Shown piece after piece: positions 30,548 through 43,617 of a stretch of DNA of 64,000 bases. Position 1 is the first letter of the stretch, and each line of letters opens with the position of its first letter. The stretch is taken from assembly GCA_018857735.1 (NCBI GenBank), contig JABMCL010002678.1, positions 129,501 to 193,500 of the forward strand. Direction: 5' to 3'. Both the position numbers and the translations under genes were made by a program. The notes beneath the pieces were generated by a model that saw only the letters and a program-made list of their open reading frames with translations, made no database searches and was not told the origin of the DNA. This DNA comes from Alviniconcha marisindica. Its lineage: Eukaryota > Mollusca > Gastropoda > Provannidae.

Positions 30548-33500
30548 GTGAGAAACCCTGAAATTCATTATGATCATCTCAGACAGAATAACCAATACTG
30601 TTCGGCAACAGAATCAGATCTATACAGAGCACTTTTTTCTTTCTTTTCTAAAGCCACATCATGTGTGGCTGTAGTGATTGCTTCACTAAAGTGCCGGGGC
30701 TTTTTTCGGGCATATAAAGGAGTACAAAAATACGACAATGTAAGTGTAAGTCACAAAACAGGAGAAGGGGTAGCCTAAAGAGTCGGACGTTTCAGGAAAT
30801 TGTTGATAATAATATCATGGTTAAAATGATGAGTTCACAAAACCACCTTCGTGAGAGAGGATAAATCAGTATACTATGAAATAATACCAGCTGATAGTAA
30901 TACATTTTTTATTATTTTGGGGGGGTTCATTTCAACCCACACTGATAGTGATACACTCTTTCTTTCTGCATGGTAATGTAATCAGTATTTTTAGATACTC
31001 TGATCACTAAGGAACTGACTCTGCTGTCACACTGTGAGATTGCATACTTGTAAAACAGATTATAAGACAGTTTAACAACCCTTCTTAGTATAACTAAAGC
31101 AAATGTGTAGCTATACGATTAAAATCCAGTCCAGTCTTCACCAAGTTCATGATATTGATAATGTATACCCTGATCATCAAACTTCAGAGAACTGACTCAG
31201 CAGAGAATGAGAGATCCAGTTACTCACACTCACAGTCACAGACTTTATGTTTTCATATTAAAATTATCAAGCTGTTGGTAAATGGTATCAATGTTGACTG
31301 TGGTGTGTGCAGATTTGTCCTTGATGTGCACGCTGTAAATGGTTTTAAATGCTAGAGTGAAGGGGAGGAGAGGGTGGGACCATACAATGATACATAATTA
31401 CAAACTAATATTCAGTCTCACATGAGAAGTTATGTCTGTAGTGTAATGCTAGTTAGGATAATAAGACTGACTAACACTGTAGTGTAACAGTACACTGGTT
31501 GTGTCCCCATCTGGCTCTGGTCTGACATTGATTGGAGGTGTAGCTCTTGCTCTTAGTCATAGCTATTAATGCGACCATTACAGTTACACTACAGTTACAC
31601 TAGTTACACTTACAGTTACAGTGTTAAATTCCTTAAACTTTGCAAGGTTGTTACTAATGCTTGAGATTTTCTTTGTATTATGTATACATCATTACACGTA
31701 ATGATGTATACATTATCAACAGGTACACTATCCTATGTTGCTGCTCCACAAAATGGGTGGGACAAGTTTTAGTTTATAGTCTCGCTGTCAGTGTTAAACT
31801 GTTATTTAAGTTTCAACCTATTGGGGTTACATCGATTACAGATGCTGGGACATGCTAAGGCAGTGTAGCTAGGGTGGTTAGCAAGTATGTGTGAGGCTGA
31901 GTACAGCTTTTGTCCCTGTCCTGCTCTAGTCTCCCTTTTGTTCACTGTCACCCTGCATCTTGCACTTGTAAGCAATGTGGCCCTGAGGCTCAAAGTCAAA
32001 CAGGCATCTGCAGGCAGCCAGTGTTTCTTGGAAGCTGTGCTTGTAGCTTTTGTCCCGTGTTGTGCTTGCACTAACAGCAACACTAATATTAGCAGTAACG
32101 GTAGGTAGTACTAGTAGCATTAATTGCTCTGCTAAATAAATAAATATTCTAACTTCTAAATTTAAGTTCAAACATCTTGTTTTAGAACACTAGCAGTGAT
32201 TCTGTTTCAGACTCTCTTCTTCTTCTTTTTTTTTTGTGGGGGGGGGGGGGGGGGGATGTTTTCTTTCTTCTAAATCTAAGTACCTGTACTGCAAATTTTA
32301 TTCAGTTCAGGCCACTGGTAAGCACAGCTGCACTGTTATCTAGTGCTTATTAATCTGATGCAGGAATTTGGACTGAGTGTCTATCCCTCCACAGAGGATG
32401 TTCTTCTTTGTTAATGTTAGAATACTTCTATTTCTAAGATTTATAAATTATTATGATTTATAACTTAAGGTTAAAGAAACATAAACTTCCCTGGCAGGAT
32501 CTGATGAGAATTCCCAAACTACTATTAATACTATAGTATTAGTATTATGTAATTAGTAGACTAGTACTACTACTACTACTATAGTATAATTATGTATATT
32601 ATATTATGTATATACTGTTTAAATGTTATGTATAGGTGCACCTTAAGGCCCCCAAGGCTTGGTCACAAGATGTGAAAAATGGAGGAGGAGAAATAAAGTT
32701 AAACTGAGCCTGGTCTCAGCCCCACCACCACCACCACACCTCTTCCCCTACTTGCCCTGTCCCTTGCTGGGTTAGAGAGGCCTGATCAGGCAGTGTTGAC
32801 TCTAATGACAGGCCTCAGCCTTTCTCTGATTAGTCTGCTCTTCAGCCCTGAGGGATCTCCCCTACAAACCTGTGGCTTTGCAACTTGTCCGTGTGGTGTA
32901 GTCCAACTCCAAGGGCTGTCAGGATGACCCCTTTAAGGCAGTTGGCTTGGTGTTTGTCTAGGTGCTGGGCTGTGTGTGTTACTGTGTGTGTGTGTTTGTC
33001 AGGGGTTGTTGCAAACTTGCAGATGAAAATCAATCCCATTGCAAGGGAGGTGGGAGATGTCAGGGTCACCCTCACACACACAGGCACAGGCAGGATGTAG
33101 GATTTGTTATGAAATCAAACTTGGCTGAGCTTTTCACAAGTCCAGTGCGTCCTGTTATGATTTATTATTTAAGCCCTTTCCTTGCCAGTGAGTGTGTACC
33201 AGTTGTTGCAGTTTTCCTCCAACCAAGGCTACTGCCATTAGTGTCAAACAATTTTTGCTGAGCGGAAATGTTTATTATATGGAAAAAAACAAAGCGAAGA
33301 AGCATCACAGGCCTTATCAATGGGAGTGGAATAAATAATAGACACACAGCAGTTTTTTGTTCAATATCTGGTCCTGTATGTTAAAAAAAATCAATGTTTC
33401 AAAGTGGCAGATATGTAACGCTAACACTGTGTGACTGTAAAAGTACCGATGCATTATATGCAATTGTTGCCATTTGATACCCAGCAGTCTGTATCAGTTA

Positions 33501-36500
33501 TGTGTCACAAACAAGGCCAGTATGTGTGGCAAAACTGATCAATTTATTCATCACAAGTCAACCTTTTTAAGAGCAAATCAACATGGCTTTACCCTGCAGA
33601 CCTCAAATTTGACTCTTTTTTAATAATTTTTTTAAATAATAAAATAAATAAATCATCTTTCATAATTATTATATTTAAATTTTAATATTATAGAACAGTC
33701 AAGTGAAGCCTGTTCACATGAAAATATTGGCACATTTTCTCTGTTTTCATGCCAACTAACAACTTGTGTCCTCGCCTTGGTTCCCGGTTAACAGCTTAAT
33801 TTAATTGGAAGTTATGGAACTATTTAGGTCACAGGTCTTGACACTCAACAGCCCAATGAGAAAGACTGCTATTTATAATTCAGTCAGGCACATCATGACA
33901 TATTATGACAGCCCTGGGGCAAGGAATTAACTAAGTATTTCAAGTATTTCCTGGTTTGCTGATGGCTGTGGTTGCTTGTCATTGTCACTTACTCAGTAAT
34001 GGTTGTTTGAAAATGTGTCTGACACTACTTCATCATTCCACGGTTAACATACAGTCACAGTGGAGGATATGTTTTATAAACCATCCCTGTACTACTTCTG
34101 TATTTGTCATTATTTCAGTTATTCAAAACCACAGTTGCACCCCCCCACACACACATAAGTCACAAATAATCTTATTCGTGCCTGCTTTTAAGAGTATCCT
34201 CCATACACTGATACAGTGTTGGTTTAGACATTTAACACAGGTAGTCAGAAGACATTATCCTGACATCATACTCCACCCCTGCATGCACATGCACACACAC
34301 ACACACACACACACATTACATATAATTATAATGCACTTCACAAGTTCAAACATTAGAACTAGAACCAGCTGTTACTGTAAATTGTCCCACAGTGACTGAT
34401 ACCATTGATAGTGGGGAAACTCAGGTATTATAAACTAGTTATGCTGAATCAGTGATACTGACATGTGCCAGTCTTTTTACATGCTTATCAGATAGTATGT
34501 TTTTGTTTTTATTAAATGGGGAATGGGATTTCATTTTCCAGCACCTGCCAATCATATTAGCCTTCTAAATGAGGGGCAGATGTTATTGCAACTAACATGC
34601 TGACTGACAGTTTCTGTCTCATCTTGGATGCAGAAATCAAAGGTTCCATTTGCTGAGAATACAAATCTATCAAATGCTTCATCCTTCTCATCGGTCATCT
34701 AGAGGAGGTCGTAGCATTTGCATGCTTCATCTACTACAAGGCCTTTGGCCTTTGTAATTTCTCTCCTTGGATTTGATTCAGCATAAAAGATGACATGCAG
34801 TGAACTGTGAATCAGAATTTTACAAGTTTACAAGTGATTTCATTGACTGGGTGTTAAATCAAATACCAAGTAAGACAGTAACTTTTGTTTTCTGTCACAG
34901 GGGATACAGGAAGCAAGCCATGCACAGACAGCGATGGCAAAGTGATTCCTCACGGCCAGAACTTCATCCCAGACTTCAGTGATGCCTGCAAGATCTGCAC
35001 CTGCGACAACGGCTTCCCCATCCTGTGTCGCACCGCAGCCTGCTCCCCACCCCCGGGCTGCAAGCAGACTAAACCCGTCCCGCGGAAGTGCTGTCAGTTC
35101 ACCTGTGAGGATGGGGACGGGAACTCGCTGACGCCTCCCATTGATCTCAACACCACCCTGGATGGAACCCCCACCACTGGTACGTTGACTAGCTTGGCCC
35201 AGAACACTGTGCAGGAGCATGGAATAATGGACTTTATGAAGAGTATGGTGCTGGACGAAACTGATGCTTACTGATACAGTGCCCATCCTTGCAAGCTGCA
35301 TTCCTGTCTAATTTATGGTCATAAAAGTGCAGTATTTTTTGTGGTACTTGTACTTGCACTCCTGTCTAATTTATGGTCATAAAAGTGCAGTATTTTTTGT
35401 GGTGTTTGCACTCCTGTCTATATGGTCATAAAACATTAACAGTGCAGTATTTTTGTGGTACTTGCACTCCTGTTTAATTTATGGTCATAAAAGTGCAGTG
35501 TTTTTTGTGGTGCTTGTACTCCTGTCTAATTTATGATCATAAAAGTGCAGTGTTTTTTGTCACTCCTGTCTAATTTATGGTCATAAAATTGCAGTGTTTT
35601 TTTGTGGTGCTTACACTCCTGTCTAATTTATGGTCATAAAAGTGCAGTTTTTTTTGGTGGTGCTTGCACTCCTGTCTAATTTATGGTCATAAAAGTACAG
35701 TGTTTTTTGTGGTGTATGCACTCCTGTCTAATTCATGGTCATAAAAGTGCAGAGTTTTTTGTGGTGCTTGCACTCCTGTATAATTTATGGTCATAAAAAT
35801 GCAGTGTTTTTTGTGTTTTGGGGTGGTTGTTTTTTGCATTTAACTGAGATTATTTTTCTGTTGCTTGGTATTTCCAGGGACACCCCCACCCCATCTCTCC
35901 ACCCTATGCTGTCACCTAAAATATACATGATTGCCCAGAATAAAAACCAGTAACTTAAAAAATATTGTAACTGACTGGAAGAATATTGGGGGAAAAAGAA
36001 GCACTGTAAGTAAGATTTGCATCGTAAACTAGTTGAACGTGGTCATTGGGAAATTGCTATGGTTGATACGACAAGTTAAAAGTGATCATTGGGAAATTGC
36101 TATGGCTGATACGACAACTGACCTGATGGTGTTGGTGGTGGTGGTTGCAGATGAGGAGGACAACATCACCAACCTGTCTTTGCGTCTGGTGGCCAGCACC
36201 GTCACCTCCTTCCTGGTGTTGGCACTGCTCCTCTTCATGGTTCACCGCCTGCGCCAAAGACGGCTTATGCTGGCTATGCGACGTGAGTGATGGTTCTTCT
36301 GCTTTCTCCTCCAGTTTCTTCCTGTCTCCATCTTCCATTGTCTCTTCCTGTTTTGTCTTCTCCTCTCCGCTTTCTCCTCCTTTTCACCTCTTCTCCATTA
36401 CTGCCATCAAGTATGATCAAGGAAAGACTATGAAGCCTTTCAGAGCTTTCTGAAAGTATCCAAAGGCTACTGAAACTGGATTATTTGCTTCCTTTCCTGC

Positions 36501-39500
36501 TCAGTCATGGTGTGGTTTGTGTGTGTGTGTGCGTGTGTGTGTGTGTGTGTGCATGTGTGGCTGTAAAAATATATGAATTTATGCGAACTATCTATAGGTT
36601 TATAATTACTGTGTATACATTCGTGTCACTGCCTTTAGGTTTCCAGAAGAGTTGTCTGTGGGCTGTCTTGTTTATATATATATATATATGTGTTTGCAGT
36701 TTTAGCTTGTGGGAGCATTTGTGTCCACCTGGCACTGTGAACGTGCGTTATTTTGTGTGGAACCGAAAGTTCTGTATTTATAAATATTTGTTCATTCATT
36801 CATTCATCGCCTGCTCTGTCTTTTTTCATTCATTCATTCATCACCTCCTCTGTCTTCTCCTCCTCCTCCTTTTCCTTCTTCTCTTCATCACATCCTCCTC
36901 CTCTTTGTTTTGTTGCTCCTCCTCCTTCTTCCCCACCTCACCTACTTCTTCCTCTTCTTTTGCTTCATTTAATTTTCATCCTGTAGAACATGCATTGTCT
37001 GGTCTCTGATCTGGAGTTGAGTGCAGATATATAGTAATATACCTGTGAGCTGCATCCCCACCCCCGGTGATGTCCAACATGACAGTTCATAAATGAGGCC
37101 ATGCTAGAGTTATGGTCAGTTGAGTGCAGATACACCTGTGGCTGCATCCCCATCCCCGGTGATGTCCAACATGACTGTTCATAAATGCAAGAGGCCATGC
37201 TATCTAGAGTGATGGTCAGTTGAGTACTGATACACCTGTGAGCTGCGTCCCCATCTCCAGTGATGTCCAAACAAAAAGTGAATACTTAAGCTTTTGAACT
37301 GCTTCAGATGTCTTCACTTGTGAGGAGAAGAAATATGTCTGTCCACAGGTTTGGTAAAGGCATCTTTGCAGAAGATTCACACTTTGTCACATAAGCCTCA
37401 TTGAAAGGTGTTTTGTTGTGAATCATTTTGGACATTTGTACAGTTAAGGTCAGTTTGATCCTGGCAGGTGAAGCGTGATGTCTGCAGTGGAAAATAAGTT
37501 CTCACGTATTTTACTGTCTGCAGGCTTTGAGGCCCAGGCCCGGCAGCAGCGAGGGGAGGACGATGACCTTGACCACTACATACCAGCAGCCTTTCTGCAC
37601 ATCGAGTGCCCCCCCTATGAGGACCCCCCTCCCCCCTACTCGCCCCCCAAACCGCCCCACATCCTGCCGGAGGAATCCCCTCCCCCCTATCAGGAGCTGG
37701 AGAGCATTTCCTCCGACCTGGACGCCAACGCCAACATCTCCAACAACAACAACAACAATGACCAGACCTGCACTCAGCACCAGCAGGAAGGCGGCACGAG
37801 TCCCACCGCCGCTGGACCGGATCCAGACAGAAATGCTCCCAGCCAGAGCTTTGGCACCAACATCGTTGACATCATAGATGCCTTCAACAGGAGCTCAGAA
37901 ACTTGCTCTGGGGACTTTTGCAGCCACGTCGCTGGTGGAGGGAGGAATTCCGGCCCGCTGCCCAGCAGCAAGGAAGACGAGACGGAGCTGCAGTTGATCT
38001 CCAGGCGAGAGTCCTGCCCCTTGGACCAAAGCTCTGTGCCATTTCATCAGGATTATTCACTGTTTGCTGGCAGCTCATCCAGAAGCGGTGCCAGCGCTGC
38101 CAGCGAGCAGACTCATCCGAAGGAAGCTGTGTCGCACGTTACCTTGAGCGAGGTTCCAGTGATCCCAGACCCCAGGCAGAGAAACAGCGATGGCTTTGGA
38201 GGAACAGGGAGCCGGGGTGGTGCCCGAGGCGTCCGGAAGACGGGACGCAGCTGCAGCTTCTCGTTCACGCACCACCCAGACGAGGATGTCTCTATGGCGG
38301 GCATGGCCCTGGCTCCCATGGCCCACAGCTACCACGCCGCCACCACAGCAGACAGCGGGGTTCAAACCCACGGAAGCTACACCGCCTCACTCTCTCGCCA
38401 CCGGGCCAGGGCTGCCAATGCCAGTCAGGTGAAGAGCACACTGAAGGAGGAGGCGGAAGGATCACCACAGCAGCGCATGCTGACCAAGCCCCTGGTAAAG
38501 TGCGATGCCTCCGTTCAGCAGAGTCACCGCCTCTTGCAGGAGGAGCTGCGCCGGAGCCTGCCGCCAGCTTTTGTCAGCGCCGGTGAGGGTCATCCACAGG
38601 GAAGCTGCATGCCCGGTAACCTTGGAAGTGCTTCTGCCGGTGGTCACGGCAGCGTGGTAGTTGGTAGTTGCGGGAATTCTATGGGCAGTAACCACCTGGG
38701 TAAGGCTGGCAGCTGCTCCCCAGACCCAGACATTGGAATCTCTTTGTCATCCCCGGAGCACGTTGCGGAAGTGCCCGCTCATCTGCCCCGCTCGCATTCA
38801 GTTAACTCCACCCTTTCAGTCTGCTCGGAGACTGGGGAAGTGCGCTTGAAGAGGGCTATGGCAGAAGGAGAGCATACCGTGCTGCAGAACGACTCGCAGT
38901 ACCCTGATCATGGCTTGCCCAGATCTTCACCGCCTCACCCCAGCCTTGCTGACGATCACGGGCACGATATGTCCAGTCACGATAGTCCATCCTCACTGCC
39001 AAACTACACCTTCCCCAGCAGTGCAGCCCACTTCCCCGGCGTGGACAACCCGCCTTGTGCCCACCGGTCAGACCCTCCGGTGCCCCGTGCCAAAACAGCA
39101 GCAGCAGCAGCGGTGACCCCTCGTCGCCCTGTCCCCAACCCTCCCAGCCAGGAACTGAGGACAGGAGCTGCAGCTCCTAATGGTCGGTCTCACTCCATGG
39201 CCAAACCCAAACACAAGAAAATCCATTTTGTGCCGCTAGAGAAGAGCAAGACGTTCAAAGCGAAAAAGGAGAAAGGGAATAAGGGCAGCAAAAAAGGCGA
39301 GATGGGTCAAACCGCTCGTCACCATGACAGCGGTGGATCCAGACCAGACTCTTTAGCTCACTCTCATGCCGCTGCCATGCAGGATTCCAGCGAGCCCAGA
39401 ATGCATCAGCCAAAGTTGGCGGACATCATGCGGGGCAGGCTGTCGGCCAATGCCCAGTCAGTCAAACAGTACGGCTTCCTGGACAGCTTCGCTTCCAGTC

Positions 39501-40090
39501 CTCAGGAGGACACGGGTGTGGAGTCCAGCCCGAGAAACGCTGACGTAGGCAAAGACCTGCAAGTGGTGGCTGGTGTGGGTGTGGGGGCCCGGCCCATTTC
39601 CAACCCTTACCACTCCCTACCGCACAAAGCGCACAGTCACAGCCCCTCTGGGCCACACCACCCAGCAGGTCATCGTCGCCAGGTTTCTCATGGCGACAAA
39701 CCTTCGCATGCCAACCCAGCCACGGTGCGGCTGAGGAACAAACCTCGCCCCCTCTCCGGAGGGCTGGTTGTGGAGCCTGGGCGGGATCCTGCCGACCCTG
39801 CAGCCGCTTTGCCGCAAAACAGCGTAGCACGCCGCCGTGTGAAAACCTTGCACTTGAAGAAGGGCCGACAGTCCTACCCGGACAGTGCCACCATGGCGGA
39901 CAAGAAGGTGAACTGCGTGGACCTGGGGTTTGTGGAGCCTAGTCACGACTTGGGCAGAACTGTCGGCACAGACTCTGACGTGCACACCTTGCCTGCCAAG
40001 CGACGTGGGACTGACCGAAGCTGTGACAGAGCAGGTGTAGGTTCTGGGCCGTCAGGGTTTTTAGAAGGTCAGATGAGTAGCTATGTGTAG
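30463..40090 (+). CDS. Type I membrane protein: signal peptide, VWC domain, TM, PPxY-rich tail (DGCR2/IDD-like)
   Basis: Four exons (30463-30547, 34901-35179, 36151-36282, 37524-40090) join in exact phase to 3063 nt, 1020 codons plus stop. Residues 1-29 are a signal peptide (VFLLVVFTTLLSAHG). Residues 36-97 hold ten Cys in VWC order, with CKICTC and CCQFTC. N-glycosylation sequons occur in the short stalk (NIT, NLS). Residues about 131-153 form a TM helix followed by HRLRQRR. The ~855-residue tail has three PPxY motifs close together (CPPYEDPPPPYSPPKPPH and SPPPYQE), which bind WW domains such as those of NEDD4-type ubiquitin ligases. Vertebrate DGCR2 also has VWC, TM and DPPPPY repeats in the tail, but in addition LDLa and C-type lectin domains that are absent here. 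Orthology is therefore possible, not shown. Confidence 0.8.
30548..34900 (+). other. Intron 1 of the VWC membrane gene
   Basis: A 4.35-kb intron with no further exon recognised. It holds a G run (32238-32255), an A/T-rich (TAC)n/(TAT)n stretch around 32520-32625, (CA)n at 34290-34315 and dispersed repeat fragments. Open frames near 31800-32100 and 32840-33100 show no domain. Confidence 0.5.
31681..31712. repeat. 15-bp perfect inverted repeat
   Basis: TGTATACATCATTAC, two bases, then its exact reverse complement. It lies in intron 1 of the VWC membrane gene. Confidence 0.8.
34901..35179 (+). CDS. VWC membrane protein exon 2 (VWC domain)
   Basis: 279 nt after TTTTCTGTCACAG. It holds all ten VWC cysteines, then a Thr/Pro stalk (LNTTLDGTPTTG). 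The donor is GTACGT. Base composition is distinctly more GC-rich than the flanking intron. Confidence 0.88.
35290..35815. repeat. About 51-bp minisatellite, about 10 copies
   Basis: Unit CACTCCTGTCTAATTTATGG, TCATAAAAGTGCAGTGTTTT, TTGTGGTGCTTG, starting ~110 bp beyond the 5' splice site of the VWC exon. Confidence 0.92.
36151..36282 (+). CDS. VWC membrane protein exon 3 (TM helix)
   Basis: 132 nt after GTGGTTGCAG. It encodes DEEDNITNLSLRLVASTVTS, then FLVLALLLFMVHRLRQRRLM and LAMR. The donor is GTGAGT. Confidence 0.88.
37010..37268. repeat. About 90-bp tandem repeat, 3 copies
   Basis: Copies share GTTGAGTGCAGATACACCTG, GCTGCATCCCCATCCCCGGT and GATGTCCAACATGA, in the intron before the tail exon. 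Confidence 0.85.
37524..40090 (+). CDS. VWC membrane protein exon 4 (cytoplasmic tail)
   Basis: A 2567-nt terminal exon after TACTGTCTGCAG, with stop TAG at 40088-40090. After the PPxY cluster the tail is Ser/Pro/His-rich and apparently disordered, with a basic stretch KPKHKKIHFVPLEKSKTFKA and another RRRVKTLHLKKGRQSYP near the end. Segments such as LADIMRGRLSANAQSVKQYG look ordered enough to be a binding helix. The GC content is far above the flanks. A + strand frame from 37475 reads through the acceptor and is a shadow of this exon. Confidence 0.88.
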
Positions 40091-40314
40091 TAACTGTGCC
40101 TATATCATGTTAGGTCTTTGTCTTAAAACTGTTGTGCTGTTTTGTCCTCTTGCAGTGTTCCTTAGTACACTTTAGGCTCTGTGAGGTGATTCAAGCTATA
40201 CACCGGTTGCTTTCGCCTCAGGGCTGTCTCAGTTTGACGAGAGATTGGTTTTGTTTTCCGTGAAAGTACGGGTATTTTTAGACAGAAAGCTGCTTTGCAG
40301 TTAGCATGTTAGAC

Positions 40315-40372
40315 AATAAAGAGATGAGTAATGTGGGCTTAATAAAGAGGTGAGCATGATGGGCTGAATAAA
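40315..40372 (+). terminator. Three clustered poly(A) signals
   Basis: AATAAA at 40315-40320, 40341-40346 and 40367-40372, each within a 26-bp repeated segment (AATAAAGAGGTGAGCATGAT type), 225-280 bp beyond the stop of the VWC membrane gene. A fourth AATAAA is at 40702-40707, just after a (GT)n. Confidence 0.65.
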
Positions 40373-40647
40373 GAGGTAGTACAGTGGGCTTAAATCTATG
40401 AGACAAAGAGTGAACTGCCGGGAGAGGGAAGGATGTCATGGACGTGTCCACAGTGCAGCTCATGGGGGCCTGTCTGCCCACAAAATGTGACTGTGCCATC
40501 AGGAGTAAATGGAAATTAGAGATGCACATGTGATACACACATGCACTGCTCATTATGTTTTCTGTGCAAGTTTGTAATCAAAATCAGACGCTCAAGATGA
40601 AAATGGGATGCATTTTGTCAGATCATATGGCTCTCACAAACGGCATC

Positions 40648-40699
<52 letters not shown>

Positions 40700-40707
40700 A
40701 TAATAAA

Positions 40708-43558
40708 GGTAGCCAGATAGGTGAACTATCAACCCATGAAAGTTACTAAAATTAAAAGACAGACATTGTCTTGACATTTATTGATTTAAAATGGTTGTGT
40801 ATCTCAACAACGGAGGTTGTTTTATTTTATTTTTTCTCTCCCTTTCATTACCTAGCCACCAACATTTTGTACTTGTGCCCATGTATACTACCACAGTGTC
40901 TGGACTACTGTGCAAATGAGTCATTTAAAACTTATTGACCATTTACATTTCTCTTGTTTGAATGAGTTGTGTGTGAGTGTATTTGTTGTTGTTGTATGTT
41001 TTTTGTTTGTTTTTGCTTTGTTGTGGTGGTGTTATTGTTGCTGGGTGTTTTTTTGTTTGTTTTGTGTGTGTGTGTGTTTGTTTTGGGGGTCAGGGCTGGG
41101 GCATGACTGTACATTTCCATTTTCCTTTTTGAGAAAAGATTGCAGTTTTTAGTCATTTTACCCATTTGCACAGTTTAACTGTTAACTACACGAATCAAAG
41201 GATACCTTTGTCAGCTAAAGCCAGTCATTGTTGTGATTTAGTTGTGTGTTTTTTAATAATATAAACACTGATCAGATTTTTTGAATGACTTGGCTCTTAA
41301 CAGAACCTTTTTAATGATGATATAAACACTGATCAGATATTCTGAATGACTTGGCTCTTAACAGAAATTTTTTGAAACATGTGAATCCTGAGGATTTTTG
41401 GGGGACAAAAGATTGTGATCTATAATTATGGACTGGCCATCAGTGACTGATTACTATGTGGTATTCTTTTGGGGGGTGATGAAGACTTTCATCTTTAAGT
41501 TTTTGTCCGTATTTATTATTGTTGTAATAATGGGATGAGGTGAGGTGATTGATCTATATTCTACATCATGTGGATCACAACGTTGCAAGTGAAGAGTGTG
41601 AAATGCTGCAGCAGTATGTGTGTGGCCCTTGCATCCATTACAACTTACATTGACTTCAAAGCCCCTTCACTGGACTGGAGATTTTTTTGTGGCTGAAAGG
41701 TGTACTCGCGCACACCCACCTAAAATGGTCTGGGTCATGGATGTAATATATATATATATATGTCAGATCTACTTTCACTGTTTCAATGCTGTGCATTTTG
41801 GTGAGAAAAGAAAAAGCTGACGGATTTCAATTTTTTAAATATTTTTATTAAATTCCTCAACATGTACACTTTGCACAGCAATCAAGGGATTAATGTGCAG
41901 GTTCTGCCCATTAAAGCTTTTTGCACGTTGGTGAGAAAAGAAAAAGCTGACGGATTTCTATAAAAAATTTTTTAATTCTTCAGCATGTACACTTTGCACA
42001 GCAATCAAGGGATTAATGTGCAGGTTCTGCCCATTAGTCTAATGCTGTTTCGCTGTGTCAGTGTGTGGGACGGCAAAGGTGAGATTTTGCACAGCAGTCA
42101 AGGGATTAATGTGCAGGTACTGCCATTCAGTTTAATGCCGTTTTGCCCTTTCAGTGTGTGTGAGGGTAAAGACGCTGGTGGACTCCACCCTGACCAATGC
42201 CTTGGCAGTACAGAGATAATCAGGCTGGGAACTCCCTGGCATCAACCTCTAAGATCCCTCTCATTTGCTTCAGATAACTGAAAATGTTTATAGAACTTAC
42301 TTAATATATATATTTATGTAGACAGCATTCAGGTGTATTTTTGATGAACATTGCAGTTCCTAAAACTCTGCTAGTCATGTTATCTTTCCAGGCTTAAAGG
42401 TCAGTCCATAGACATAGTCCTGAGTACTGTAAATTGTGTTATTGTTTATGATACTTGCGTTTTTAGACATAGTCCTGAGTACCATAAATTGTGTTATGTT
42501 ATTGTTTATGGTATTTTTGTTGAGGAAGAGATCCAACTCCAAGATTATTCTGCAAATAATGAATTTAAATTTTTTTTTTTTTTTTTTAATTCAGTTTTAC
42601 CTCCTCAGGCAGGACCAGTCATATGTTTGACTTCGCGTATCTTCACCAGACTCGTGTTTTTCTTCACCAAGGATAATAATAATAGTTTAAATTTTTTATT
42701 TTTTATAATTTACAAAGCACAAAATCTTGTCTGGAAAGGCCATTCTTAGCACACACAGCCTCACAGGCACCTGTCTGCACACATGAGCACACAATACGCA
42801 ACTTACGAACAACAAACAGGTAATGAAAATGGGCTTACAGTGGACAAAAATAGCGGCACAAGGCGGGGAAAATGGCAGGTCTGTAGGTTTGCTGTTTGGA
42901 AATATAAATATAATTTTCTTGCAGTTGCATTTCAAGACGTCCAGGGAAGGTTTCTTTCGGAGAGGGAGGGGAAAGTTGCAAGGGGGGTTGAAGACAAAAT
43001 GCAGAAACAGTGTGGGAACCAACAGCAGAGAGTCTGGTATGAGGAATCTGGAGGCTGAGAGTATCAGAAGCAGAGTGGAGAGAATGGGAGGGTGTGTAAA
43101 GTTGAGGATAGTCACAGAGATAAGACAGAGCAATGCCAGTGATAATATTTAGTACTGTAGTAGAGGGTGTTTATCTTGTAGTTGTACTAAATTCTTTTTC
43201 AGGATTGGAACCCAGTGGAGAGATTGAAACAGGAATATATAATGTGGTCAGTTTTTAAAAAAAATCAGTGTTTCCTAAACTTTTTTTTATTTGCCAGCAT
43301 TTGCATCCACTTTCAGGGGAGGAGCTTGGGTGTTTAATTTTTTTAAATTATGAATGTGTGTTTGTTTTTATTCTGGTCAATTGTTCATCTCTGCAATGTA
43401 TATTCTGTCACCTGTAGATCACTGAAATATTTGTATGTTATGTGGGGTCTCAACTTTAACCTGAAAGTATCTTTGAACTGCTTGAGTGCAGCATTTTAAG
43501 TCCTGTATTCAACTATAAAAGCAGGACTGCAGCCGTAAATGCATTATGTAAGATGGTG

Positions 43559-43617
<59 letters not shown>

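Noticed and set aside
37511..39985. Several - strand and other + frames of 60-227 codons within the tail exon
   Set aside because: Shadows of the GC-rich 2.57-kb coding exon of the VWC membrane gene.
42660..43152. Overlapping frames of 91-145 codons on both strands
   Set aside because: The stretch starts with (AATAAT)n and contains GACGTCCAGGGAAGGTTTCT-type sequence as in dispersed elements; no protein domain fits.
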